This document shows, piece by piece, positions 1 to 13,800 of a DNA stretch of 64,000 bases (position 1 is the stretch's first letter; each line of letters starts with the position of its first letter). Position numbers and translations under genes: made by a program. The stretch spans positions 9,227,501-9,291,500 of the forward strand of contig JAWRVZ010000003.1 of the NCBI GenBank assembly GCA_037043235.1, written 5' to 3'. Below the pieces are notes generated by a model that ran no database searches, had not been told where the DNA came from, and saw only the letters and a list, made by a program, of their open reading frames with translations. Origin of the DNA: Rhodeus uyekii (Eukaryota; Chordata; Actinopteri; Cypriniformes; Acheilognathidae).

Positions 1-746
1 TTTGATGGTCACCAATTTTAGCAGGGTGTCAGTTGAGTTTGATGACCATATTTTTGCTGATAGGCGACCATGTCACGAAGCAAGGGGGCTGAAACCTGAG
101 ACTGGAGATCCGGAAGGTTGGAAGGTAGCTTCTGCATGCTCTGTTCCTCTCCTGACACTTTCCGGATTATGATTACAGTCCTTGATAAGACTTGCCCTTT
201 TTAGTTCCAGACACAAGTCTGACCTGCTGGAAGGAAGCCCTGAAGTGTGTCCTGAAGGTGATGAAAGTGTTTTGAATGTGATTGAACAAAGGAAATCTTC
301 ACTAATGGCAACTTATTTGTGGTTTATTGGAGGTTTACACTCCTCTAATTTCTGAGCCAAAAGCATTATTTTGAGGTAAATTGCTTATTTTAAAGTTAGT
401 TTTTCTAATATTATTTTACAAAAATATAACCCTTAAAAGTACATTCAGTTCTTTTTCTTGCATATGCGGTGGTCTTGGGCTTATAGTGCCACCTAGAGGT
501 GCGGATGAAGTGTTACTTTTTTTTTTAAACACACACATACACACACACACACACATACATACATATATATATATATATATAAATAAACACACACTTAAAA
601 TTACTAACAGTTTCTTTAGCAGCAACACTGAAAAATGTTGAATGATAACATTTCAGTTTTACTGCAAAAGAAATGATTAGTATGATAATTCCATACACAC
701 ACGTTTTTTCATTTTTATTTGCCTTTTAAAAAGCCGCTATATACAT

Positions 747-786
<40 letters not shown>

Positions 787-2100
787 TATACATACACATA
801 TATACACACTAATTTATTTTTTATAGTTTTACTGTAAAAGAGATGAGGGATCAAATAATTAAAAAGCGGACTTGTTTTATTTTGTATTTGCTTTTTTTAA
901 ACTGTTGCACAATTTGATTTTATATATATATATATATATACACAATTTTATATGTATATACATACACACGCTTTAAGCACTACTCAATTCTTCTTGGAAT
1001 AAAACTGTAAACTAAATTACACAAAAAAAAATTGACTAAGGTATGAAATGAACCTTCTTAAAGTGTGTAAAAATCAATGCAAAAATTTGCGCATGACAAT
1101 TTTCGAATCAGCAGAGTGTCTATAAACTCTTGAGGTCTCTGTTGGCGTATGCGGTACTGCTGAACATTGTGTGCATCATTTCTCAATCTTCTCAGTAATA
1201 CTGTACTGGGAGACCCCCAGATACAGCTGAAATTATATCCAGCCTCACAAGTATCCCTCTGGACTGCCAGGAACTACAGCTAGTATTAATAGCTCTCCAG
1301 CACTTTCTTTAGAACCGTATTGGAAAACATTCCCTAATACACACAATTAGTCTGCATTGAATCAATCAATAGCACGTTTTAATGAAGAGCCATAAAACAA
1401 TCGATCTATGACTGGAGTTCTCCTTCATTCAGCTGATTCATCCATTTATAACAGGCAAAACGGGGAGACAGAAAGTAGTTTGAAATACTGTAGACTTATT
1501 ATTTATATTAATGACAAATTGCATGAATGCCATTAAAACCTGTTTAAAGACCCAATAAGATTCGCAAACCTTCTTCTAAAGTTGTGTTCACATTAGTGAA
1601 ATGTCATAAAAGTCCAAAGTCTATATTATCAATAGCGTAGTGACGTATGAAAACAGACATCGCTTTCAAACCAATCAGCATTGAGTTAGTTAACCAATCA
1701 CAACAGATTTGGACATTGACCAATCAGAGCAGAGTATGCTCTCAGAAAAGAGTGATTTAGATAGACTGAACAACCTCGAACAAAGCACTTTCAGACTTGA
1801 GAAATTAGGTGATGTGCAATGTATTATATGTGAAAAAAGTGTTTGACCTGAGATGAATGTAAACCTACTGTTTTGGAGGAAAGTTTTAAATCTCAAGCTT
1901 CCCCATCAGCATTAGAAAGACAAAGTATTGGAGAGCCCTTATAAATCAAGTTTACCCTTATAAAAGTTTCATATTGTGCCCTCTAGTGAAACATCACACC
2001 ATCTGTGTGCTCTGATGTATTAAACCTGACATTTGGCTTGTGTCACGCATTTATTTAATTGCATAATGCCGTTTAGCATCTCCACAGGTGGAAATAAAGA
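1..2100. other. intergenic sequence with microsatellites
   Basis: No supported gene. The stretch holds several AT/CA microsatellites and otherwise unremarkable AT-rich sequence. In vertebrates the neighbour beyond the GRAMD4 3' end is usually CERK, but I see no recognisable part of it. Confidence 0.5.
530..808. repeat. (CA)n/(TA)n microsatellites
   Basis: Alternating CA and TA dinucleotide runs at about 530-580 and 746-808; a further run lies near 920-965. Confidence 0.9.
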
Positions 2101-2133
2101 AATGAAACAAGAAAGGTTACAAAGAACTCAGAG

Positions 2134-4718
2134 TTTATTTCTTCTCCAATGAAGACTAATCAGAGGAAAGCAGGAAAGAGTTTACCAGACATGTACATCC
2201 CAGTGTAAAGACAAATGTTTGATAAACAAACATCCAGTCACATTCAGCACATCAGATTTACTCAAGTCTCAGTTATGACTCCAATTTACAGTGGTTGTTC
2301 CTCTGCAAAATCTATTAAACCCAGTTGCTGGGTGGCCGTTCCAACGTAAACGCGATTGTGACAACGGTGTGCTATACAACCAACTAAATGGATACTTGAC
2401 TGAAACGTAAAAAGACTCGAACGGAGTAATACACCAAGTGAAATAATACAAAAACAACACCTTTCATGCTATATAGCCAACGACTTCCATGGAACAATAA
2501 ATCAAATTCTTGAAGATAAAAGAATAAAATGTTTCAACAAGGCATTTAAAAACTATGATTTTCCAGCTCCTTCAACATTCATCACAGGCTAATTTTCATG
2601 CCCCCATTGCTTCAGGGATCAAACTAGCCTATTGTGGAACACAAACGTCTGTAAACTAAACTGTTCTGGGACAGAAACAGTGCGCAAACAACAATACACA
2701 TTTATTTGGCAAATGACAATTATCAGCGGTCAATATTTCCACTTCAAGAAACAATAATTAATGTAATTTGATTTTAGAACAATGCTAAAAGGTGAAATCA
2801 ATAAAACCGAGGTGCACTATTCATGTGTCTTCACAAATACATACTTCCGCACAGACAATGTTACCATCAAATTTATTCTAACTAAATGATCTTCCAGTAT
2901 ATGAATGGCCACATATTTATTAACCCTAAAAGAGTCATTTAAAAATCTATGGTAAACAGGATCCAAGGAGTCCAACAGGCATATACAGAATCAAAATAAT
3001 TTGAAGAAAGAAAATTTCAAACGGCAAATGGCTCAAAGAAAAAGAAAAGAAAATAAGGTAAAATAAGGCAGGTGAGAAACAAGGCTTGAAATGGATAAAA
3101 CAAAATAATAAGCTACTGTATAAAGTGCAAATTAGCGTAGCACATTTTGAAAAGCTTAAACATTAGAAGAGCCAAAACAAATAAAAAGGCTTGGGGAAAA
3201 ATAAAGCAGAAAATCATGACATACTGTAAAACTCTTCTCTCTTAAGAAAAAAAAGACCTGCTTTTAATCCGAAAGGAGTTGTTGAAATCTGCATAGTCAA
3301 GTTACAAATAGAAATGTTATGAATGAGTAAAATAAAGTAGTACTTTTAATGCATCATGTTAATTTGGAGTTCTCTACGCAGACTTTTAGAAGAATCGTAA
3401 CACATTACACACAGAGAAACTAGCCTGTGGTTTCATCAGTAATCAGATCTTATTTTGGGGATCAATAACAGTAAACCAAGATATTAAAGGCATTAAATAC
3501 CTCAAATGACGAGGACTGGTAAATTAACATGACCAGCTAATTTCGGCTTCGTTTGAACAGCCTTTTATTTGTGCACATTCATTTAATGAGTAAGACCGGT
3601 GATATTTTTGTGCTTTAGGTATTATAAAAAATAAAATTCAACCAATGCACCCTGATGTTTATCTAAATCAGTATGAGGATAAAATATTTTAATATTTAAA
3701 ATCAACCTCATGTTGTTTCAATACTATATGAATTTCTATGTGTAACAAATTTTCTCTCTCTCCATACAACGAAAGTGGGGTCCCAGTGTTGTTTTTGACC
3801 CCACTGACTTTTATTGTATTGGGAGAAAAAAAAAAAAATTCTTAAAATGATTATTTTTTGCACCCTATAAAAGAATTTTCATTTTTGGGTGAAAGGAGAA
3901 ACTTGGACATTTGGTCTAAATATATCTTTTGTGTTTTATGTAATTAAGTTAGTCAAATAGCTCAACAAAATTTTAATTTTTTATGTGAAGCGCTTGCAAC
4001 GCCATGGTCATGGGCTCGATTCTCAGGGAAAGCAAGAACTGATTAGAACGTGAATGTGTATCTTGAATGCAATGCAAGTCGCTTTGGATAAAAGCGTCTG
4101 CCAAATGCGTAAATGTAAAATTCAATGTAAAATGTGAGGTTTGTTTTTATGTAATAAGTTAATACAAGTACCACAAATAATAAAGAGAAAGTTGGCGCGT
4201 CCCAAGGAACGGTGTGGTCGGCAGTTCCGAGCTGCTTTGCGCGTATCAATTTCGGTTGCTTTACCCCCTAAATCACAGCTCTCTGCAACACTAAGTGCCG
4301 TTTCTTTGTGCAAGGCCAGCGGTGATGCAATTAAGTGAGAATGGCGTTGTACGGTCTGACTACACACGGATCACACAAAGGAGAACCAGCTCCTCTTCTG
4401 AAGTGGCATTTCTCTGTTGTAGGATACAGGACAAACGAGTAAGAAGCACAACCAACCCCTAACCTTATAAAATAAGACCCAATCTGACAAACACTCGTGT
4501 AAGATCATGAGAGAACATTATATAAAACACCCATTCCTAATACTCGCATGTAATCTTAAAAGAGAATATGAAAAACTTTTTTTTTGCAGTTTCTCCTCCT
4601 CAAATCCATCATTTTGGGATGGAGATTGGAAGCCATCTTCTCCGTATAGCGGTTAGGATAGTGCTACAGTAAGGTTAGGGCTGCCTTGTGGACTACCTTG
4701 CATCATATGTCGATCCAG
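2134..4718 (-). other. gramd4: probable gramd4 3' UTR
   Basis: No open frame of note. The minus strand carries several AATAAA-type signals; the most distal clear one is at 2134-2139. The span includes a SINE fragment (about 3990-4118) and a degraded repeat (about 3710-3900). The true end is not determinable from sequence alone, so the extent is inferred. Confidence 0.45.
3990..4118 (+). repeat. tRNA-derived SINE, 5'-truncated copy
   Basis: Contains the B-box-like region ggtcatgggctcgattctca and the 3' tail tttggataaaagcgtctgcc shared with four other copies in the window. The A-box half is missing. Confidence 0.8.
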
Positions 4719-4835
4719 CTATGTCTCTGGGTTTGTGACTGTGGTAGCTGCTGTGGAATTCATGATCTTCAGGTACTGAGTGTTGATTGCGTCGAAGGCC
4801 TCGTCCCGATGAATCATGGCACCAAACACTAGAGG
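4719..4835 (-). CDS. gramd4: gramd4 coding exon 18 (stop)
   Basis: Residues 549-586, PLVFGAMIHRDEAFDAINTQ then YLKIMNSTAATTVTNPET and TAG at 4719-4721. Acceptor tcttccgcag|CCT. The frame stays open upstream of the acceptor, but that part shows no family similarity and is intron. Confidence 0.93.
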   Translation of the reverse strand, partial: PLVFGAMIHRDEAFDAINTQYLKIMNSTAATTVTNPET

Positions 4836-7800
4836 CTGCGGAAGAGATGAAATGGTTAGTGTGCTTTTCACACTAGTGGTACTGGTCCATTTTGACCTCA
4901 CAATAAGGTTTGCATTGCGGTAATCCGGTGTAGAAGCAATTCTATTGACAGAGAACATGTAATGGAGACCTAATTAGAAATCCAGAAGAGAGGAAAAAAA
5001 ATAATAATCGACAAAAATTGACAATCTTCCTACTAGCAATTTTCCTACTAGCTTTTCCTTGTTTTGGCACTTTCTTTCCTTCTAGATACAGTGGTAAGCA
5101 GCTGCCTCTGGTGCTCACTGAGGTGCCATGGTTTGGAACCAGATAATACAATGTGAAATGAACCCTGGCAGGGTGAGGGTGGGATTGAATGGCGTAAACA
5201 GCCATGAAACATATCACCTTAATATCCTACTATAGAGAGCAAGTAAATGGTTCTAAATTAGAAGTAATAATACAGAAAAGAAAGTTGCATAGGTAGCCTT
5301 TCAATTTAATAGATTTTTAAACATGATACTCATTACAATATTTCACAGTATATACACGTTTTAGTATGCAAACATACATACATGCTCTAATAAATTTGTC
5401 ACAAAGATGAGCGTTTATGAAAATTACCTTATGTACAACAAACATTATATCTGAAAATAAATTGCAGTTGAATATAATATTATAACAATAATATTATAGC
5501 AATGTACCAAAGAGAGCGTTCCTTAGGAGCAATTCACCCCCAACTAATTGCCTATTAGTATGAGCAGAGAAACTTAGTATTGGTGCATCTTTTTTTAAAT
5601 TATATATATAAATCTCAGTTTACATTTCCAATCATTAATTTAGCCATTAATTGTAATAATCCAGTGAGATTTTTGTGGACTCTGAAAACAGCCAGTGCTC
5701 CACATAGAGATCTGGGGCATATTCTTCGTACCTCGCTAACTCACTTAGCTGGATTAGATTGTTGACGATTTCGCATGATCTTGGATTGTTCGGTTCTTCG
5801 ACGCTCATCCGGGACTTGCTGTCATAGTAACAGGTCCGCTGAAGTGAACCTGCTCGGAGCAGCTTACTTCAAGTTAGCAGGATTAGTTCACGCAAGCGGA
5901 GGTGAAATGGGAAGTTTGGTCGCAACATGTCCTGTCCGTTTTTACGAGAGAAACCTGTTGCTGAAGGTGCAATATAATATATTTAATATATATATATATA
6001 TAATATTTCGTTTTTCACGTGAGGGTATAATGTATCTAGTTAATTTAGATACAATTAGTCGTAGTCGGGCGTTAACTACAGCTCAAACTGTGTGTATTGC
6101 CTTGCGCTACTTTGCGAGCGGCACGTTCGTTTACACTGTTGGTATACGGAGAACATTGTGAAAGTGCTGTCTGTCGTGCCATTCGCAAAGTTACCAGCAC
6201 TCAAGCAGTCATTTTTTGAAAAAAGGGAACTTTGCACACAGTTAGTTTACAGTTTATTTTATTTATTTAAAAAAATCCAGCTGATCATCTCTTGCCTGTG
6301 GAATGAAATAAATAAATCATGCAAGGTCCTCAATAGTACAGCGTGTTTATTCGTGTATTTTATTAACTTTGAAGTTCCTCTTGAAGCAATTCAATCTCAA
6401 GTCGGACTTTTTGCTTTATTAGTTCTTGCAATTCTATTTCATTAATTAACTTCTTTTTTTTGCAGAACAGCGCAAGTAGTAAAGATACCATTTTGCAGAA
6501 TATTTTTGCATTTTACTTTTACTTGTTCCCAAGTTCTAGTGGGTCCTGTGGTGGCTCTAATATAAAAGATGATTATGAAATACAGTACAATTAATATGAG
6601 TCAATATAATTACACACGCGATCACTAGGCTTCTCACAAATTTAATTTGTCGGCAACTTTTTGCCAGTCCTCTCTCCTGGCTTTTGCAGCTTTAAAGTGT
6701 TTCCTTGTGTTTTAATTAAACACTGAAATTCAGCGACGTGCGCGCAGAGAAATACTGTGCGCGCTCTTTCAGCATGCTCACTGACCAATCAAAATGTTGC
6801 TGATCAGTGTTTCTACTATCGATACATATCCCCTTTTAAGCCAGCACATGAACGCGCAATGATCTCAGATAACTCAATCCAGCTATACTAATCGTCAACA
6901 ACAGGTGCGTTTAAAGAACCGAATCATCCAGCTCATAGTTAGCGCGATTATCTCATCCCGGATGTGTCAACTGATCTTGGATGTTGTAAGCGACGTACGA
7001 AGAATATGCCCCTGATCTCACCATCATCAAGTCTATCTGTGATTACCGTATTTTCCTGCATATAACCCGCGGGTTATACCAGATATTACAAAACCTGGTT
7101 ATATAAGGATGGGGGCTATATCACAAATTTTTTACACGTAATAATATTTCAATATATTTGTTACGTCCCTAAGGACGTAAGGTTGTTTTTGCTGTATTTT
7201 CTTTCTGTTTTTCTTTCTTGCGAGGGTTATTGTCTCTGGTGCTTGTACTGTCACTTTGACAGCTGGCGCTGATAGGCTGTCTGACCTGTCAATCATGCAA
7301 GAAGACGTGATTGGCTGTAGTGCCATGAGGGCGGGCTCTTCTCATCTCATCTGATGATCAACACCTGTAGAAACGCTTCTTAAGGGACGTGCTGCTGCAC
7401 AGCGGGAGAGACAGCTTTTTCTTTTTGTTCTGATTCTGACTTGTGTTTGTTTTCTTATTGTTTGAATTTTGTGCACAAGCACTGTGTACCGAGCCTGAAC
7501 TGTTATGGATAATTGACGTCATGCGAGCAACATTCGAAATGTGAACTTGCACAAAAAAGTTTATACCAATGATTTTTTTACACAAACCCCCCAAACCCTG
7601 CGGGCTATATGAGGGTGCGGATTATCTGCGTCTGCGGGTTATATGCAGGAAAATATGGTACATGAAAAAATTTGAGAGAATAAATCCAGAAGAACTTTGG
7701 AAAAATCTCCAAGACATTTTAACCCTTTCGCACGTAAGTTCTAAATATTTTCTCTAACCCCACAGCGTGAGTTTTTTTTAGACGACTGTTATTTTAGAAT

Positions 7801-10800
7801 GTTTACCTTATTGTTCCCATGGCGACGCGTCATGCTTGTCACGTTGACACACGGCAGCCTCAGAAGCGCTTTATGACATGTGCATCGCATTTATTTAGTG
7901 TATGTCTTATTTATTCAAAATATTCACACACTTGTTGGCTATGTTATCAACTACCTGATATTTAGATTCTCAAATATGTGGAAATGAATGTGTTTTGTCG
8001 TTTAAAAACTTTTATAATGATCTTTATTAACTGATCTATGATGCGCGATGGGCGCCGCCATGTTTGTTTGCGCTGCAGTTCGGAGAATCTTATCGGTCTG
8101 ATTTATAACGCAAATTCAGTCGCTTCTCCCGAAAAACGGGACAGTAAGTGACCAGAGAAGTGAGAGAAGAATAAAGTGAACTTTATAGTTACCTATGCAA
8201 TGTGTATCTGATTTATCTGATCAATTTATAAATGAACGATTGCTATTTCTGCTTTTATGGACGTCAGTGTGTATTTTTCAAACTAGAGATGTATTGTTTT
8301 GCGAGTACTTATGAGTATTTAAATGTCTGAAACCGAAAATAAACCTTATGTGGTTGAAAACACTGAGTAGTTGTGATATATGACACGCTTTAAGCGCGCC
8401 CTCTCTGAATCGGCGCCAGATGACGTGCAAAAACACGTTTGAATTTAGCAGTTGATGACGTGAAGCACGAACGTTCTAATCACACCGGTGTGATTGTACC
8501 CTCCAGGGCCCAGCCAAGACTGATCACACCGGTGTGATCGTACGCGCGAAAGGGTTAAGAAACCTGCAAACCTGCAGTACTGTGAAACGTGTTAGACACT
8601 TCCTTATATAAGCGGTAAAATCAGGATACTTTAAAAAATAATGTCAGATAGACATGTTATTGATCAGTTAACTTCTATTAACTAAATCAAATAAAGATTT
8701 GGTGTGACCACCCTTTGCATTTAAGACAGCTTTTGTCCAGGTACACCTGTGCAGATTTTCAGGTAGCCTTTTTGTGTTTTTCATGCAATCCCAGACACGA
8801 TGGTGAGATCAGATCTCTGTGTGGAGCACTGGCTATTGTAAGACTCCTTGTGCATAGAAACCTTTTATTGGATTACTACAATTAATGGCAGAATGAATGT
8901 TTGGAAATGTAAACCGATATTTCCTAATGACACACTGCTGCAAAATCTATAAATAACTGGCCTAAAACGACTTGTATACATACACACATACTCTTGACAT
9001 TCTGTACATTGTTTGCAGTCCACTTACCTTTAGAGTGGATGGAGTTGTAATTGAGATCCCCATCCCAGATCCAGGCAATACTGACAACACCTTGTACTGT
9101 TAACGTGTAGAGAATCCAGTTAGAAACTAAGCACTCAACAAAAATAAGTAAAAAAATTCCACAAGACATCTGGCAGACCTTCTGAATATCTGTAATGTCT
9201 TGGAGCTTGATGACTTTGTTCTTTTTCGACGAGGTCGCCCGGGAACTGGAGCTCTCGAAACACAGATAACTAAAAAAACAAAACTCATAGTTTTTGTGCT
9301 TTATTGTTTAAGTATAACAAAACAATTATACCTTTGTTTGGAGTAAAAGCAATTAGTAAACAAGCCCAATGGAAATGGATTTAAAAACGCAGCTGATTCT
9401 GAAAAGGCCCCCAAAACAGTACTACGGTCCTACAGTACAGGTGCATCTGAACATGCATACTTTTCTGTGACGTAGAGAACACCATTGCGGATGTAGTCAG
9501 TTGGCATTTTCCTGTCCCTGTTGATCAAGCAACATCGCCATCCGTTCTCGCACACTGCGAATGAAAAATCACACACTCTTTTACAATTAAACGACACACC
9601 AAGAACATACGAATTGTTCAAAGGCTACCGCAGTTTTCCTTCCAACCTGATAGGGGGCGCTCATTTTCAGACAAGTTGAAGACTTCATGAAACGGGCCTC
9701 TCTTGGTGTTGTAGGCCCGCCCACTTTCCTCCTCACGGCCAATCCCGCATGACACTCCAGCCGATTGACTCCCGCGTGCTACCGTTGGCTGGATCTGCTG
9801 TGAGGAACAAGCAAAACGATTGATTTAGGAGCAGCACATGTAAATAAAGCCCCAGAACCACAAGGTTCCCGTGTGCCAATGAAGGATCAATGCCATCTTT
9901 GAACTCCTCACCAGATAAAGAACAGAATTGATCCTAGATCAGCACTTGAGGGCCCCAAAAACAGCACCCATCTGGGGGGAAGCTTATCAATCGTTATAAA
10001 ACCAGTGAATGCCATTGAGCCAAGCAGCAGTGTTGACCTATAGCACAGTGAATGATAGGTCAGTAGCTCAGCTGCATGTGGACTCCTAGTGACGGACTCA
10101 GTTCTCTGGGTTGGATGCCAAACAGTAGCAAGGGATGCCTGGAGGGTGCTCAGGACTAGTGCAAAGCTCAAAGCCAGAGTTAAACAGCCACTTATCATAG
10201 GTATTGCCACTCACCAACATATTACAATATTACCAGGGTATTAGTTTAAAGTATGTGTTAGAGCTTGGGGCTGAGCAAGACAGATGTCATCTGATACATG
10301 TTTATGGGCATTTCTTCAACTACGGGCACTTTTAAGTCATAGGAGTTGATTGATCTTCAAATTACCAGAAGAGGATTTTGTTACACATATACAAAATAAA
10401 ATGGATTACATTTTAAATTAATAATTCATATTGTATTCAAAATAAAATCTCCACTTTTCAATGCCATTGTGTTTTATTTTTGATACAGTCCAATTGTATT
10501 TCATTATTACAAATAAATCTTTACAAAGATAAAGATATAAATCTTTATAAATCTTTTCAATTTTTTCACTTTTATTTCATGCCATCATAGTTTTATTGAT
10601 GATGATGATAATAATAATAATAATATAGATGATTAATTTTTTAAACATATACATAATAATAATAATAACAACAATAAATATTTATTGTTACTGTAATAGT
10701 TTCATTCTAAAAACCTATACATATTACATTGACAATTGTCTTGTTTATAATTTAATTAAATCAAAATTTTTTACATCTAGTTTCATTTCACTGTTTATAC

Positions 10801-13800
10801 TCTCAGTCTTATTTATTGTTATTAATTATTTTTGTTGTTGTTGTGGTTATAGAGGTTTATCATTTAAAGTTAAATCTATACATATCTATAATAATAAAAT
10901 AAACAGTTACATTTTAACATCTATTGTTTGCAAACTACATATTATCCATGTCTATTTTTGGCTTTGTTAGTAGACAAATTATATAAACTTTTGAGAGTGA
11001 GAAAAGTGTATGTTAAGGGACCCGATTTTCTAAAAATCTTCAGGACAAGTGGCCAAAGTTGAAGAAACCTTATATTTGCAGAAAACTTCTTCATCGTGCA
11101 TAGAGAGTACGTCTGCAAATACAACATCAGCAAAAGAAATGCTGACTAATTCTGACAATGTATAATCACTACAAATAAAATGTCGCCAATTCGAGGCCAT
11201 GGCTCCAACATGACAAAAACCTAATTCCTATAGTTATACTATTGCATAATAAGCAACTTTATTCAAATAAAAACCATTTTAAACATATGCATATGTTAAA
11301 CATATACCTCTCCATTTCCTGAGAGGTAATTGTAAACTAGCTTTGAAAAGTAAACACTACACAGTGAAAACACCAGAAGAGCCAAGCTTTTCAGAGTTTC
11401 AAGCCACCTACACAAGACATTTATGTAATCATGGGGGGGAAAATTATTTTAAGTTGTGCATAAATAAAAAAGGTTGATAGTTTCCTTTTAATTCTCAACA
11501 AATGTCAGTGTCATTTGTTGCTAAAATATGCAAAAGCTTGACTGCTGTAATGTAGTCACTGCTTCAAAATACTATTAGGTCTATTATTCTACACTAAACT
11601 ATAAAATAAAGCAGAGAAACTCTCAGATATAAACCTGCATGTCACACACACACACTCACGCACAGGATTTCTACACTATCACCTTGTTTGATGACGATGG
11701 ATCAAAAACATCCTGGTGCTTTTTACAATCTTGTTCATATACATTTTGAAATAGACCGTTTTTGATCAAATTGCCAACAGACATTGTCAGTGTTGTACTG
11801 AATATTCCTGACAACACACGCACACACACGTATAAAACACACACATACGCAGGACCAGCCATTGGTGGCAAACACAGGCACTGTTGTCAAACCAAAGGCC
11901 ACACTAGATCCCTACCTTTTCAAACCCAGACAGCTGAGAGAGGAAAAATAACAGAATAAACATGTGACAGACCATCACACAAACCAGAATCCTGCCATTT
12001 ATTAATGAAAGAGGAATTACACATCCTCCATTGGCTGAATTCATCTTTAACCACCTTGTAGACAGTATTTTGATCTATCATCCATTTAAGTTTTAATTTT
12101 TCTTTTAAAATCTCATTTGAAATGATAGGATTATACTGATTTTGAGATGTTACTAGTACCAAAGTACAACACTAAATGTAATGGCTATATTATAAATAAT
12201 ATATTATTTTTGACCAGGTCACTTATATTTATATATATATATACACACACTGCATGTATGATTTTTTTAATATTATATATATAATATATATATAAATAAC
12301 TAAAGGTGGAATTTATTGCTCATTTTCAGTCATAACTGACATGTTCCTCCTCACAAAGAGACAAAAAGGAACCAGCATTAATATTTTACAAGCTTTTTGA
12401 AGCTGGAACAATGAGGTGGCGTATGCGAACAGTTTCACTCACCCGTCTGCTCAGTGTGGCATTGTTACGCTCTTTGAGCTGCGGGTCTGTGGGCAAGTTG
12501 GCCCATACAATGTAGGGTGTGTCGTACTTGTCCCTCAGTTTGGGGCAGCTTTTGAAGATGAAGTCAATGATGAAGAATTTGATGCCGGCATAGATCCCTG
12601 AAATATACACAAATAAGTGAAAATAAGACATTTTATTTATTTATTTTTGTCACAAAAGAGCACATTAAAATGATTGACATCAAACTGAATTTCTTACCAA
12701 TCATGAAGCCCAAGAGTTTATATGGCAGCAAACAGGAAGCAATGAAGGCCATCCACAAACCAACATACAGCTTCTGTGTGATTTCAGGCTGGACCCACAT
12801 GAACAGACTGCAATGCAATTATATATTATACATTTAATGTATATAAATAAATATTTATACAAAATTATAAAAATACAATATTATTAAAAAAATACACTAC
12901 CACATTTATATTTTATATAAATATTTTATTATTTATTATTATTAATAATAATACCAATTAAAAAAATATATATATCACAATCAAAATGATTTATTTGGAA
13001 CGTAGATTACTTAATGTACTGTTAGTACACGTTAAACAATTTTTTTAAATCTGCTAAAAAAGAAGAAAAAAAAAGCGGATAAATTAAATATAAATTAAAT
13101 CAAAAGCAGAACCAAAGGACATCTGAAGCATTACACCGTATATACTATCATATATATCACAATTCATTTCTAACATACTCACTTTTTGATCTTTTCCAGC
13201 ACGTCTGACATCTTTCCAAATAGATTCTGTAAAAAGACATAATTTGCGAGTCAACATCTTCATGTGTGAAGAACAATCAAAAGGTGTCTACATTACACCA
13301 CCACAGCTAGAACAGTTACAAATCACTCACCTGTGCTTTCTGTGCAACATCCAACACTAACTGGAACTTCTCAGAGACCGTAAGATCTTCCTTTGGAGGT
13401 TCCTAAAAAAATAAAAAGAGCACAAATTAGGCATTAAGGCTTTTAATCAAGCAAATGAACAACTTACTGATATTAATAGAATATTTACCATTGGTTCAGA
13501 CACCTCAGGCACAATGCTCCACTGTATCCTCCAACCCCTGAAATCAGCCCATATTTAAATTAAGGGATTTAAATACAATATTTAAATTAAAGTGTTTCAT
13601 TTTATATGCTAAATAATATTTAAAAGGATATATAATTATGGATCAGATCACGTCACTCAACCAGCAGATGTGTTTGTGAACTAGTTGTGAATTGAACCAA
13701 TGACAGATTACGTCAGACGTACTTTGCTATGAGGTAATTCAAGGACAACCGCAGAATGGCTAAAAATAGAAACATGGGGATAACCCAGCCATGCCAGGCA

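Noticed and set aside
5775..6445. Two overlapping plus-strand frames of 117-128 codons
   Set aside because: They lie wholly inside a TIR transposon and show no protein family features.
10629..10970. 113-codon plus-strand frame
   Set aside because: Composed of AT-rich simple sequence giving Ile/Tyr/Asn runs; no evidence of a gene.
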